A stretch of DNA of 39,146 bases from Fragilaria crotonensis. Taxonomy: Eukaryota > Bacillariophyta > Fragilariophyceae > Fragilariales > Fragilariaceae. Made by a program: the position numbers and the translations under genes. Positions within the stretch are counted from its first letter, which is position 1; every line of letters starts with the position of its first letter. Of this stretch, positions 12,101 to 21,309 are shown one piece after another. Under the pieces are notes generated by a model. It saw nothing but the letters and a program-made list of their open reading frames with translations. It did not search any database and was not told the DNA's origin. Where the stretch lies: NCBI GenBank assembly GCA_022925895.1, contig JAKSYS010000602.1:1-39146 (forward strand). The letters run 5' to 3'.

Positions 12101-13238
12101 CAACAATCTCAAATTGAGTCGTACCCTCAGTGACAATACAGCGGCTTGATCGTAGACCTTCCTTCCCACAGTACAATTCTGTATCCGGTTGGTCTATATC
12201 TATCTTTTCATCGACAGTGAATACAGTTTGCTCACAAAGCTGAAATTTTCCACCCTTTTGCGTTGCAGAAGCACTCTTGATAGCCGCCGACAGGGTTTTC
12301 CAGTCGCTGTAACAGTCAACTGTCGTCTGACATGCGCGAGAATCAAACTCATTGCATTTTCCGACACAGTCTTGTGGATTGGAACAATCTCCGGCAGTTG
12401 CCTGCACAAAAATTCCGTTGCAGTCGCCGCCAGCATTTTCGCGTCCGCAATTCTCGTTAGCCGTGAGGAGCCTAGAGTTCGAGTCCAAGAAAACTGGACC
12501 AGGAAAGACGCTGAAGTCGTTTTGCACGAAATTGGATTCCTGAATCTCAAGCCTTCCTTGAAAGACAGAAACGACACCTCCATCAACAGCATTGTCATTG
12601 AATTCACAATTATTGATAACCAGCTCCCCCCGGAGAGCAAAAATGGCTGCGAGGCTAACTTCGTTTTTCTCGAAAGTGCATGTATTTAAAGAGATGGCGA
12701 ACGAATTCACTTGTTGCAGCAATCGCGAATGATTTTCCTGTTCCATGTCTAGATTCACGCCCTTCATTTCGTCAGGGAAAACATAAGTGTCGTCATCAAT
12801 TGGAGATGGCGGGGCAACTGCTATTGTCCCAGGACTTCGCGACCATGCCAAGACGGAAGGAATGTAAAAATCCAGATCAACGTTGCGTTTTCGGGCAGGG
12901 AAAGTAAATAAATCATCGTTGATCGGAGAAGTTGGAACGGCTGTTGAGGTCCCAGGAGCTGGCGACCCAGGTCGGATGCTTGGAAGTGAAGTATTATCTG
13001 GAATGGACGTAGTCACTGAGCTCGATGGAGGCGCCGTTGCCGCAGGTAAAGCAGTCGGCGAGGTCGGCAGCGCCGTTGGCAAAGGTGGAGTCCCTGGTGA
13101 GGTGCTGACCACATTTGAACTTTGAAATGTTGGTCCTGATGATATCGGTGCACCGGAAGCAATCAACGGAGATGAAGTTCCTGGGGAAGTGCTGGCCACA
13201 TTTGAACTTTGAAAAGTTGGTCCTAACGATGTCGGTGC
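9174..13238 (-). CDS. C-terminal part of the same beta-helix / PSP-repeat surface protein
   Basis: About 1,350 residues, continuing the gene that starts near 15076; together they make ~1,960 residues. At least three repeated modules are visible, each starting with Cys-x(n)-W-x-x-LS-AA (CYSDWKTLSAAIKSAS, CFRKWNELSAAVREAS, CFDDWKKLSTAVKGFS). Each continues with FxLC, a 'DITIQCG'-type strand, 'F.GITF' turns and short Cys-containing rungs, as in right-handed parallel beta-helices (pectin-lyase fold). Modules are separated by Pro/Ser/Thr linkers with GAPSESPT-type motifs and end with a PTKRPT/PSD-rich tail. Many N-x-S/T sites suggest glycosylation. No catalytic residues can be assigned, and I see no C-terminal membrane anchor. 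The first displayed residue (13199) is not a real start: the frame is open upstream to the frameshift. Confidence 0.82.
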   Translation of the reverse strand, partial: APTSLGPTFQSSNVASTSPGTSSPLIASGAPISSGPTFQSSNVVSTSPGTPPLPTALPTSPTALPAATAPPSSSVTTSIPDNTSLPSIRPGSPAPGTSTAVPTSPINDDLFTFPARKRNVDLDFYIPSVLAWSRSPGTIAVAPPSPIDDDTYVFPDEMKGVNLDMEQENHSRLLQQVNSFAISLNTCTFEKNEVSLAAIFALRGELVINNCEFNDNAVDGGVVSVFQGRLEIQESNFVQNDFSVFPGPVFLDSNSRLLTANENCGRENAGGDCNGIFVQATAGDCSNPQDCVGKCNEFDSRACQTTVDCYSDWKTLSAAIKSASATQKGGKFQLCEQTVFTVDEKIDIDQPDTELYCGKEGLRSSRCIVTEGTTQFEIVGDISGILMTGITFTASSNVAIKASAQGSATLAIVDCEFSGHTGRSVIEVYNGGLGDQTELSMVPDPPGQSMTVIGVNCTFVNNVVSFSPVSDFNGVVFFDRTLFDSNTGQSGGILVLSEGQISISNCCFISSESTSLPGSVFVERGSLTLRNANNFGLATGSTNLPLDDCSDLFEETSGSCVKNSNSCDGTCQEFSSRVCTATDYNGTDTMPPSASPAPSSASPTSKKCFRKWNELSAAVREASASGLGGVFVICSNTEMNVDTFPDPDTTPIVIASDDITIQCGTSGDEKNKCVVFGGERHFQIEGSARRIKFSGISFIGALVTSIEALGDSDADVEFDGCRWEDGLGAQAILIYKGTANFPTDPDIPDSGITGTVPSMSASFRNCSFVGNSVLFAVISNVGGKLTLESCVFRGNGAPFGVLSVLGSGSVTLLENCFVSNEASMDFGLIIINENSELKKSQGNYGRSNTVGRKDNCTAILVIEADKSTCIPFDADNCLNVELPPTGAPSESPTMVEPTSAPVEKPTQGPSQGCFDDWKKLSTAVKGFSLLDMGADFILCSDTVFDVDSYPDIDTTPILLTSSDITIQCGDDGKRSNNCIVSGGVSQFEIRGATMLIQFIGVTFEKSRGISIHAAATKDSTAFFVDCEWRNNEGTSAILMLEKKKDDTAMVVGLLRSNFTDNKLVNAAVLNIGGTLIVEETLFLRTVARQGAIQISKGGNVAISRSCFVRNSEGAVKTKDESTVIRQDTNFASRNTQCNGILNVDDDIDVLCGRACDLFDAASCSVMDFDPDLSPTASPTITFPPICFANPSKSPNSLPAQTTSLSPSDVPSDLPSMTFPPTKRPTKPSGHPSKNTNTAFPSDSPSDLPISNAPIPEIKPTKRPIRPSPKPTIFPTPRITQSPSLRPSSRPNYTVPPTRSRIPTGIPTCADHEVPTTEPASRDPTPQTPPEDLLPSPSPTDMSLSFRYNFFYTFH

Positions 13239-13310
13239 TCGGAAGCAATCGATGGAGGTGAAGTTCCTGGTGAGGTGCTTACCACATTTGAACTTTGAAA
13301 AGTTGGTCCT
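13114..13310 (-). repeat. 87-bp coding tandem repeats, one copy short by one base
   Basis: The block starting TTTGAACTTTGAAA on the + strand recurs at 13114, 13201 and 13287. The first spacing is 87 bp (29 codons) and the second 86 bp. The missing base is at ~13240, where CGGTGCTCCGGAAG is expected and CGGTGCTCGGAAG is present. This single loss splits the beta-helix gene. Confidence 0.88.
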
Positions 13311-15154
13311 AACGATGTCGGTGCTCCAGAGGCAAGCAATGGAGTAGGTGATGAAGAAATCGCTGGCACTTGAGAGGTCACAGAGCCTGGAGATGGAGAG
13401 GATGGCGATAATTGACTGGGTGCCGCGCTCAATGATGGTGACGGTATTCCTGCGACGGATGGATTGAAGCTTATCGAAGGCAATAACGATAAAGAAGGCC
13501 CTGATACACCGGATGGTTTCTGACTCGTTGTCAGGGAGGTTGGAACTGCACTGGAAGTAGGCAAATCTGATGGCTTTGCACTTGCCGAGGGAGATGTCGG
13601 CGACAGGCTTGAACTAGGCCTAGATAAACCAGATGGCTCTTGACTTGTCGTCGGTCCTGGACTAGAAGTTGCCCCTGACTGAGTGGATGGTTTCAGACTC
13701 GTTGTCAGAGTAGTTGGAGATGGACTCGAAGTGGGTCCTGACAGAGCGGAAGGCTTTGGACTTGTGGTCGGAGCGGTTGGAGCAGGACTCGAAGTGGGCC
13801 CTGATATTCCTGACGGATTTGGACTTGTGGTCGGTGCAGTAGGAGCAGGACTCGAAGTGGGCCCTGATATTCCGGACGGATTAGGACTAGTTGTCGGAGC
13901 AGTAGGAGCAGGACTCGAAGAAGGCCCTGATATTCCTGACGGATTTGGACTAGCTGTCGGAGCAGTTGGAGCTGGACTCGTAGTGGGCCCTGATATTCTT
14001 GACGGCTTGGGACTAGTGGTCGGAGTAGTTGGAGCTGGACTCGAAGTGGGCCCTGATATTCCTGACGGCACTGGGCTAGTGGTCGGCGAGGTTGGTTCCG
14101 GACTTATTGTGGGTCCTGATGCTCCTGTTGGCATCGGGCTAGTGGTTGGTGAGGTTGGTTCTGGACTTATAGATGGCCCTGCTGCACCAGATGGCTGTGG
14201 ACTTGTCGTGGGCGAGGTTGGTTGTGGACTTATTGTGGGTCCTGTCGCTCCAGAGGGCATTGGGCTAGTGGTCGGCGAGGTTGGTTGTGGACTTATTGTG
14301 GGTCCAGTTGCTCCAGAGGGCATTGGGCTTGCGGTTGGAGAGGTTGAATCTGGCCTTTTCGTGGGCCTTCTGGTGGGCCTTCTGGTGGGCCTTTTAGTTG
14401 GCCTTTTCGTGGGCCTGTTAGTTGGCCTCGTTGTGTCAGATGGCATTGGACTTACGGTCAGGGCCTCTGTAGCAGCATCCGCATCTCCTACTGCCAGAAT
14501 AAGTGTATTTCCACTATTTTCCTCCCATACGCAGTTTTTAAATGCAATTTCTCCACCCTTTCCGCTGTAAAGAACTGAAGCATTCCGAGCCTCCCGAAAT
14601 GTCAATCCTGATATTTGTACTTGTGTTACACCCCCGACGATAACAATGTGAAAGCTCCCTTTTAACAGAATACATGCATCGTCGCTCTTTCCGTTTTCTC
14701 CGCAGATTAATTCTGTTTTGCTAGCATCAATTAGAATTGGATCAAGTTCTGAAGACGATTTCGGTATCTGAAAAATGTCGTCATCGACAACTGGCACGTC
14801 TGTAACGAAGTCAAACTCGGTGTTTGGGCAGAGGACGTACGATCCTCCATTAACACCAAGTGTTTTGTTGCTTGTTATTGCAATATCACGTTGGAGCGTG
14901 AACAAGTCCGAGTACCCCACGACTCCGGTAGCCTTGGGACATTTTGAGGGTCCTGTGATCTGCGAAACAACCGTGGTCAACGCCGCGAGTGTGATTGCAA
15001 GATGCCATTGAGAACATCTAACCCCATCGAAAGGCCGACTTCTCTTCCGCGGGCGTATTCGCGATCGCTGTGCCATTGCTCGTTTTCTTGCTTGTTGCGT
15101 CGGTGAATTTGGGGATGGTGGATGGATTTCGATGAAATGTGTGGGGAAGTGCAA
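13223..15154 (-). CDS. N-terminal part of a giant secreted beta-helix / PSP-repeat protein
   Basis: The open frame starts at 15154, but the ATG at 15076 (MAQRSRIRP) is the likelier start: it puts a basic stretch just before a hydrophobic core (WHLAITLAALTTVVS) that fits a signal peptide or anchor. A cysteine-containing domain of about 130 residues follows (YVLCPNTEFDF, ELICGENGK, FKNCVWEENSG), matching the repeated beta-helix modules of the downstream part. Then come a TKRPTRRP linker and about ten Pro/Ser/Thr-rich 21-residue repeats. The frame ends at 13223 because of a one-base loss near 13240. In the corrected frame it runs straight into the 1341-residue frame at 13199-9174. Similar beta-helix plus PSP-linker proteins are common in diatoms and are usually taken to be cell-surface or extracellular. 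The exact role is unknown. Confidence 0.8.
   Translation of the reverse strand: MHFPTHFIEIHPPSPNSPTQQARKRAMAQRSRIRPRKRSRPFDGVRCSQWHLAITLAALTTVVSQITGPSKCPKATGVVGYSDLFTLQRDIAITSNKTLGVNGGSYVLCPNTEFDFVTDVPVVDDDIFQIPKSSSELDPILIDASKTELICGENGKSDDACILLKGSFHIVIVGGVTQVQISGLTFREARNASVLYSGKGGEIAFKNCVWEENSGNTLILAVGDADAATEALTVSPMPSDTTRPTNRPTKRPTKRPTRRPTRRPTKRPDSTSPTASPMPSGATGPTISPQPTSPTTSPMPSGATGPTISPQPTSPTTSPQPSGAAGPSISPEPTSPTTSPMPTGASGPTISPEPTSPTTSPVPSGISGPTSSPAPTTPTTSPKPSRISGPTTSPAPTAPTASPNPSGISGPSSSPAPTAPTTSPNPSGISGPTSSPAPTAPTTSPNPSGISGPTSSPAPTAPTTSPKPSALSGPTSSPSPTTLTTSLKPSTQSGATSSPGPTTSQEPSGLSRPSSSLSPTSPSASAKPSDLPTSSAVPTSLTTSQKPSGVSGPSLSLLPSISFNPSVAGIPSPSLSAAPSQLSPSSPSPGSVTSQVPAISSSPTPLLASGAPTSLGPTFQSSNVVSTSPGTSPPSIASEHRHR
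13683..14345 (-). repeat. 63-bp tandem repeats coding for a 21-residue PSP motif
   Basis: About ten imperfect in-frame copies (PSGISGPTSSPAPTAPTT plus a few residues each) spaced 63 bp apart. The divergence between copies is mostly at third positions and in conservative swaps, as expected for a translated linker. The repeats keep the opposite strand open as a false 295-codon frame. Confidence 0.85.
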
Positions 15155-15897
15155 GTCTCGAGATGGCCATTAATATTATCTGTCCTCGTATCTGAAGAAT
15201 TAAACAGGTATTAACGTTAAACTCATGTTTAAGTATTTTAGACGCTTATGAATATTATTATTGATAGTGACGTTAAAGTCATTATCTTGGTTCACAATAC
15301 TCAACGCACAACGGCTGCCTACCGTTGGGCGAGCCTCTAGATGCGCGCAGTTGATGCTTGGACTTCTGCACGACGTGCAACTGGCATCTACTGACGACCC
15401 AATGTCTCAAGGTGGACTTAACCCCGGAGGTGCGCTCTGTATGACTCGTCCTACACAGTGAAGGTTTATAACCCCAAGACATGTCATTCTAATCTTGATG
15501 TGAGGCAATGTCACGGAGAGAGCGAGAAGGCGCAAACAATTTTGAATTACAAAACTACTAGCTAGTAGAGACTGGCAATGACCTCGGAAGGTGCCAGCGT
15601 TCATCGGGTTGAGCATGGTGTGGCCGACCTACCGGTAGTTGATGTGTTTCAAGTTTCAAGTAGTTGGCTTTCAATACATTGATGAAAAGTTATGTCGTTC
15701 GTAGAATCAATTATAACGCAGCAACTAAGCATTCTTACACGAACTCTTGCTCGGTTTCATTGGTACTCTCCTTGAAGAAGTGCTTAGTACTACCCAGAAG
15801 TATTGGCGATGCGACTTTTCATTGATCAGGCAATGTTCCAACGCGATCGCAGGCATGGATCATAACAAATGAAAGGTCAGGATTATCGAGCGACAAG
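15155..15897. other. Intergenic; upstream of the beta-helix gene
   Basis: About 740 bases with an AT-rich stretch at 15170-15290 and a more mixed part to 15897. Short frames on both strands do not resemble known proteins. It should carry the promoter of the beta-helix gene and the 3' region of the DUF229/methyltransferase block. I see nothing else. Confidence 0.45.
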
Positions 15898-18368
15898 TCA
15901 TAAAGGCACCGGCACACGACTCGAGGTGGTGCAAAGTCGACCGAAATCAATGTCGCGGGCCACTTGACCAACAGCATCTCCTCTGGAGGAGCACTCTCCA
16001 GTATTCACGGCAACGCAGAATTCGTGCTCTAATATTGATCCCTTCTTGGCAAATACAAAATTCTTTTCCAGCGTGCTATTCTTTTCTTTCCAACACTGAA
16101 TCCCGGACAGACACCCCTCTTGGCGTAGATGGCGCCACTGCGCTTTCTCTCCAAAGTAAACACTGTTATCATGCAAGCTGTCCATGGCAGTGGCGGTCAC
16201 AATACCGTTTGGTCGCAAATTTTGGATCAAATTCTTCATGTCGGAAGGGCAGAAAGATGAACCATGAATGACGTCGCACCGTCTCTCATTTGGATTGGAG
16301 AAGTACTCGGGAACAGTTTTGCATGTGTCGCCGACGACGAAGCTAAGTCGGCTCCAGCAAAATGAGCTCCCAGCGCCTGAACCGCAGGATCCTGATAGGG
16401 GCGATCGAATCTATCGAATGTGATAAGTTCGACTCGATCCGACGATTGCAAAAGAGCGCTGCCGAGTGTCCTGCTCCAAAGCCGGTTTCACAAACTCGAA
16501 TCGTGTCGGTCTCATGAACTAATTCCGACTCGAGCTGACGAAGGATGGACAAGAAAATCAACGATTGTCGTGGATAGAGAAACATACCGCCGGAAACTTT
16601 AGCACTCGTCCGGTTCTTTTCCACAAGCACATCAAGCTCCTTCCAAAATTGAACCGTTTTATTGTAGGCAAGCACGGCTTGGTCCGACAACTCTACCTCG
16701 CATGGATTATCTTTTGCACCAGATTGTTGACCCTCATCACTAGCAAGTGCACTTGCATCCGACGACGTGAATGTCTGATTTAACAGTACTTTGGCTCCGA
16801 GCCACGGATCACGGCAGAAAACAGATTGCCGGCTTTCAAAGGCATTACAAACGCCAAAGGTAGGCCGAGGGGCATCAAACGAAGGGCAGAAGTCCGAAGG
16901 TATCTTTCGTTCGTCACACGACAAGTCAGCTGGAATTGCGTCATACAGCATATTATACCTCCACTTAGGACGAGCAGCTTCGCTGCGGCCAGTCATTAGT
17001 TCCTTTATCATGGTATAGAGGTCGTGAGGTGTCACAACCTTGTCACTGTTTGCGAGCAAATTTTCGATTGGGTAGTGCCGAGGCACGATGACTTCCGTCC
17101 ATGGATGCCTCTGTTCAATTTGAGTGCTGTAGTCAACCGTTACAGCGTCGCCCCCTTGCAAACCGTGGTCCGATCGTAGCACAATAATGGTATTGTGAGC
17201 CTCTTCGTGTTCCAGAAAGGATTGAATCATTTTGGAGAGCGCCACATCGTACTCTTCGAGCAATAGTGGCACCTTTGCTGTATCTGCTGCGTAGTTGTGT
17301 GCGACCATGGAGTTGAGGAAGGCAAACTTCGGAACCTCTCGATACGCATCCCACATACCACGAATGAGATCCAATCCAATCTCGTGGAGAGGCATGCCGT
17401 TCGTGTTGTCGACGCAGAGTCCCGGCAGGATATTCACGTACAAATCTTTCTTCGTGGGAAGCCTCCGTCTCAGCAACCTACAAAACACTTGATGAAGCAT
17501 AATATCAGCGTTCAAGGGGAATACCCTGTCCTGAACAACCCATGGACTGCCCGGGTAGCAAAACTCTTCACCAAAAAAGGTGACATACCCATTTTCCTTG
17601 GCAATATCGTACAGAAAAGGACTAGTCGTGTTCGCTGGGCAATACACACGATGGTGCTTTGGTCCTCGACTTCGTAACTCAAGTTCAAATTCCATCACGG
17701 TTGGATCTGTACAGACATCTCCAATTTCAAAAGTACCATTGAAGCAGGTTGGGTGCCTCAGAGTGGTAATGCATCCACTGAGACTTGCCACTTGATTGGC
17801 AACAGAATTCGGACCAACAACGGCAAACTTTGGAAAATCCACGGCACACAGATCCCCAAGGCATTGGCCATTGCTGTTTTGGATCCGATGCTGGTCCAAC
17901 AGTTTCAGGGTGAGAGGCATGTGACGGTGCGCATGTGCCGCAGAAACAGAATCAACTTCAATCACCAAGATATTGGCCTTCTTCTGGATATCATTCGTCC
18001 GCCGAGTAATGTCGGCATCGTCTTGCACTTTGTATTCTTGAGTTGCGACACGAGCTCTTCGTTCTCGCGACGCGAACATCAAAGAAAGGGAACTGTGGAC
18101 AATCAACCACCAAGAAAGACTCTCTTGGAAAAGATATGTTTTTATTCCAAGGATACACGACATGGATACCAGTCTCGATGACTCGTTGAGCAATTGCAGC
18201 TTTACCCTCGTTTCGGATGGATTTGAAAACTTGCTTGATGTTGTGAAACGTCGGTGTGCACGGTTCAATCTTCCAGCGATGGTCTCTGGGAATATCGGCA
18301 TAAAAGGATAGCAATGATGGTGGCAAGGAATTTTGTCTGGGGTATGGAGCGCTGAATTCGATAGCGAC
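15898..18368 (-). pseudogene. DUF229 module 2 fused to a C-terminal SAM-dependent methyltransferase (frameshifted as read)
   Basis: The longest piece (frame 18301-16343) carries the DUF229 / alkaline-phosphatase-superfamily signature NILVIEVDSVSAAHAHRHMP with its metal/nucleophile region, then VLRSDHGLQGGD and VVTPHDLYTMI. About 130 residues later it runs into VCETGFGAGHSAALF, a class I methyltransferase glycine-rich motif I. After a one-base loss in a T run near 16451 the protein continues as LQSSDRVELITFDRFDRPYQ. After another loss near 16350 it continues as LSFVVGDTCKTVPEYF and MKNLIQNLRPNGIVTATAMD, ending at 15898. Upstream of ~18040 the coding pattern is in another frame (IPRDHRWKIEPCTPTFHNIK), so the first ~90 residues of the long frame are not real. 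No ATG starts this module, which implies it is joined to module 1. Whether the breaks are sequencing errors or decay is open. Confidence 0.65.
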
Positions 18369-19395
18369 TCAATGAGCTCGCAGTGGCTTGCGGGGATGGC
18401 GGGGACATGTTGACAACCAAGTCTGGAAGGAGGAGTCTGCTAAAGAGCGAGGTTCAATTGGCGTTTCCTTCCTCGTGGCAACTCCTGCAATTTGTAGTAT
18501 GCTTTCATGCACATCAAAGGGTGTCACATACTTGTCGGCATTCCGTCGCAGGTTAACATGATATTCGCTGTTCCGCGTCGAATTTGGTAGACGAATGTAT
18601 AGAATAGGCTCACTTCGTTCTCTCCTGCCAGCGTTCGATTGAAAGTAGGGTCCGTAATGGAGTCCGTGGTCGGAAAGGAGCACCAGCAATGTATTGTTTG
18701 ATCTCGTGGGTGACATTGAGAACCATCTGAGAAACTTGGTCAGTGGGTCGTCAATCAGTCTACCAAGTCATGGTATCCTCGTGTGTCGATCAGTGACAGG
18801 AATGCCGCCCACGGTCGCTGTTCTTCTTTGACAGATGCCGTTCTGGTGTACGCGTCGATAAACTGTCTCATGTGGTTGAAAAGGTAATTGGCTGCCAGAA
18901 GTTACCGACACAATTGGGTCTGGCAAAATGGAAACAAAACAGTTCATGCAGAGCTTGGCCATGAGTTGTATCGGGCATCATGCTTTGAACCATATTCGAG
19001 TTGGCAATACATCCATCTTCCGCTTTAAGGTAGCATAACCTGCATCCTTTAAGCGATCCAAATCAAGTCCCCGCATCTGAAATGCCATGATGACTTGTCC
19101 ATTCATCACCGGAATACAGCGCTGCCTGGTTCGGTCCGGTGTTACCAACTGTACTGAAGCGGGAGAAACGAATCGCCCGGGCCTGGGATTGCAAAAATGC
19201 TTTTGTTTTCGGCATGCTAAAGTCAAATTGTGCGCGAGAAATAGGATCAATCATCACAACAAGAATGTTGGGTTTTCCCAACGTGTCTGCTGTTGTCGGA
19301 TGATCCTTCTTTGTCGGAATGATCCGAGTGGTACATGACACCTGCTGGTTTGCATTCCCTTGTCCAGCATCATTTGTATCATTGGTTTGGACCAC
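18369..19395 (-). pseudogene. DUF229 module 1 (alkaline-phosphatase-like), frameshifted as read
   Basis: It starts with NILVVMIDPISRAQFDFSMP, the family's first metal-site motif, near 19269. Later pieces in changing frames are also typical of DUF229: GPNQAALYSG; DRLKDAGYATLK; CIANSNMVQSMMPDTTHGQA; LHELFCFHFARPNC; LAANYLFNHMRQFIDAY; LVLLSDHGLHYGPYF; PILYIRLP; VTPFDVHESILQIAG. Frame changes lie near 19100, 19058, 19022, 18899, 18760 and 18439, and each is explained by loss of one base. The frame stop at 18369 is bypassed by the same correction: the protein then reads PPSRLGCQHVPAIPASHCEL and runs into the linker before module 2. DUF229 proteins in other eukaryotes are uncharacterised members of the sulfatase/phosphatase superfamily, often membrane-bound. 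Confidence 0.6.
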
Positions 19396-20286
19396 TGGGC
19401 CTGGAAAATTTGCTACAATTCAACTTGACACATGCTGATTCGGCATTGGGGAAATCAAACAGTGGCAAGATCGTATCTTGCTCGCACCTTGTCTGTTACA
19501 ATATGACCATCACATTGATTTCAAGTACGTCCCAGGTATTCAGTTCCTTGTCGACAACCTCATCGTCCTTGCCCTTGGGTAAGAATTTAATTTGCAGTCG
19601 ATGTTGTTGAGGACATGGTTTCAGTATAACAGAATCAGCCATTTGTCGTAGTGCATGTGGTTTGTCATTGTACGGGAAGAACCACGGAACTTTTGGATGC
19701 ATGGATGCATTCAAATACTCTCGTCGTGATGGGATGGCAAGATCAAGTCCTTGTGTCGCAAAGAGAAATGCCTTGAAGATTGGTGGAGGTCGCATGCTTG
19801 TTGTTTTGATATCCTCCTCCTGTGCCACAACACAGGCACGGCTCGTGGCGGCTGCTTGTGCACCCCAAATAAAGAAAGATTCCAAATTATCCTTGGTAAT
19901 GAGACTGTTGGGTAGGAATACTCCCGGACCTTGCGTTTCTCTCAAATTGTCATTGTTCCAAAAATCGCTTGCACTCAAGAGTTGTACTTTGTAATGATGA
20001 TTCAACAAGTGCGTGACTGATTCCATTCCATGAAATGTGTAATAGTTTTGGGATGAATCATCATTGTCATTATCATCATTGTCGGTAGTGGTTGTCCGTG
20101 ATGATGTTGACTGTTTGATCGAAGCGAGGCCGTGACACTCATGACAATATACGTCATGGTGGGACCCTTGGTGAAAAATGTCGATGCGGCTTGTGGTGAT
20201 GAAAGATATTGTCATGATGATGATCATGATCCAAAACTGTCAATAGGAGCCAATTGGGACGATGGACCAAGGCATTCCACCATTGA
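19396..20286 (-). CDS. Unrecognised domain upstream of the DUF229 modules (part of the same block)
   Basis: The longest frame is 243 codons (20227-19496). It contains CHECHGLASIKQ, a low-complexity Thr/Asp/Asn stretch, then a well-formed globular region (MESVTHLLNHHYKVQLLSAS, LESFFIWGAQAAATSRAC, KVPWFFPYNDKPHALRQMAD). The first ~20 residues are probably out of frame: in the neighbouring frame upstream, YFDQWWNALVHRPNWLLLTV is more protein-like. After the TAA at 19496 coding pattern continues (LFDFPNAESACVKLNCSKFS) and leads into DUF229 module 1 with no gap or new ATG. I do not recognise the domain. Its position suggests it is a lumenal or extracellular part of the same long protein. Confidence 0.45.
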
Positions 20287-20331
20287 TCAAAGTACTACAA
20301 CTCTTTGTTGATTTTTGGTTGGTAGTATCCA

Positions 20332-20946
20332 TCAATATACTTCGTGATGTTCTTGACGTGCCTTTTGATACATGTTGGTAATGACGGAACTGGTATTGGG
20401 TCCCATGAGAAGTACGTGCGATTGTGCAATGTCTCGTGACAAGACACGTTGTGCCAAATCCTGCATGACGAACCCATGAGGAAGGATATCATCAAATGTG
20501 AGTGTTGGTTGTAGGTACCGACTGTCGCCTGCCATGGTTTGGAATGTGGGACAAAGTTTGGTTGGATGGTTGGTGCGGGGCAGCATGCCGATGGTGTCGT
20601 GACTACTCTCGATGGGTGCAGTGTCGGTAGGAACGTCAACAGTCATCTTGGTGTATTGATGCTGTGACTGTTGTTGTTCTTCTTTTGGAAGTACAGCTGT
20701 CGTGGTCGGGGTATTGATTGGATCCCATCGAAAGTCTGATGGTGTCTGCTGAATGTCATCGTTCAAGGTGACGTTCGATTGCTGAATTGACATGGTGTTG
20801 AAGGATACGATCACTGATATTGAAACAAGGAGTAGAAGAGCGTGGGATAATTTCAGTCTTGTTGTTGTTGCTTCCGATCCATTGGAACGTCGCACCCGCA
20901 AAGTCTTTGCAGGAGTGCCAACATCAAACTCATCGGATGATCGCAT
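20332..20946 (-). CDS. Membrane-anchored N-terminal part of the DUF229 block
   Basis: 204 codons from ATG at 20946. A short basic, Ser-rich N-terminus is followed by one hydrophobic segment (LSHALLLLVSISVIVSFNTM), giving the shape of a type II Golgi/ER enzyme, then a Thr/Gln-rich stem and a folded region (PHGFVMQDLAQRVLSRDIAQ, VLLMGPNTSSVITNMYQKA). The frame stops at 20332. In the neighbouring frame the sequence continues as TKYIDGYYQPKINKEL, so the protein probably runs on into the 19396-20286 domain. The ATG is plausible as the start of the whole block, since nothing coding is seen upstream before the retrotransposon. No family assignment is possible for the soluble part. Confidence 0.5.
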   Translation of the reverse strand: MRSSDEFDVGTPAKTLRVRRSNGSEATTTRLKLSHALLLLVSISVIVSFNTMSIQQSNVTLNDDIQQTPSDFRWDPINTPTTTAVLPKEEQQQSQHQYTKMTVDVPTDTAPIESSHDTIGMLPRTNHPTKLCPTFQTMAGDSRYLQPTLTFDDILPHGFVMQDLAQRVLSRDIAQSHVLLMGPNTSSVITNMYQKARQEHHEVY

Positions 20947-21309
20947 TGTGATTCAAAAATGTCCAAATACTGATTTGTCAAGAAGATTATAACATTGATC
21001 CCACAAAGACACAAACGGCCAGACACGCACGCAGGTGTCGTTGTGATGGTTTGTTTCGGAAGAACAGGTTGGCGTTGTGTGTGCAAATGGAGGTTGGCCG
21101 TACGTCGACACTGTCGCGCTTTCCTCTCTATCGTAGGACAATGAAGGGATGCAGTGTCGGTGTGGTCCTGTGTGAGAAGAATGAGTCGATGTCGACCGAA
21201 GACAAGCACGATTTTGCAATGCAAGGTAGACTACTCCGAGTTCCGAGTATTACTTTATCAGTTCGACAATGACGGACGTTGATACACTGTGATCGCGGAT
21301 TGAGATAGC
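20947..21309. other. Upstream region of the DUF229 block, up to the retrotransposon
   Basis: About 360 bases between the ATG at 20946 and the left LTR. Overlapping frames on both strands have no protein pattern. Presumably it includes the promoter of the minus-strand block. The copia element has inserted ~360 bp upstream of that ATG. Confidence 0.45.

Noticed and set aside
12994-13248. 84-codon minus frame bridging the two beta-helix frames as a small gene or exon
   Set aside because: It is an alternate frame of the 87-bp coding repeats; a one-base loss explains the split without it.
13683-14570. 295-codon + strand frame rich in Gly and Val
   Set aside because: It is the antisense shadow of the 63-bp PSP repeats of the beta-helix gene; its repeats follow the coding strand's period and it has no family match.
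18028-18301. N-terminal ~90 residues of the 652-codon DUF229 frame as the true start (MPIFPETIAG)
   Set aside because: A neighbouring frame over the same bases is far more protein-like and joins module 1, so this ATG is probably out of frame.
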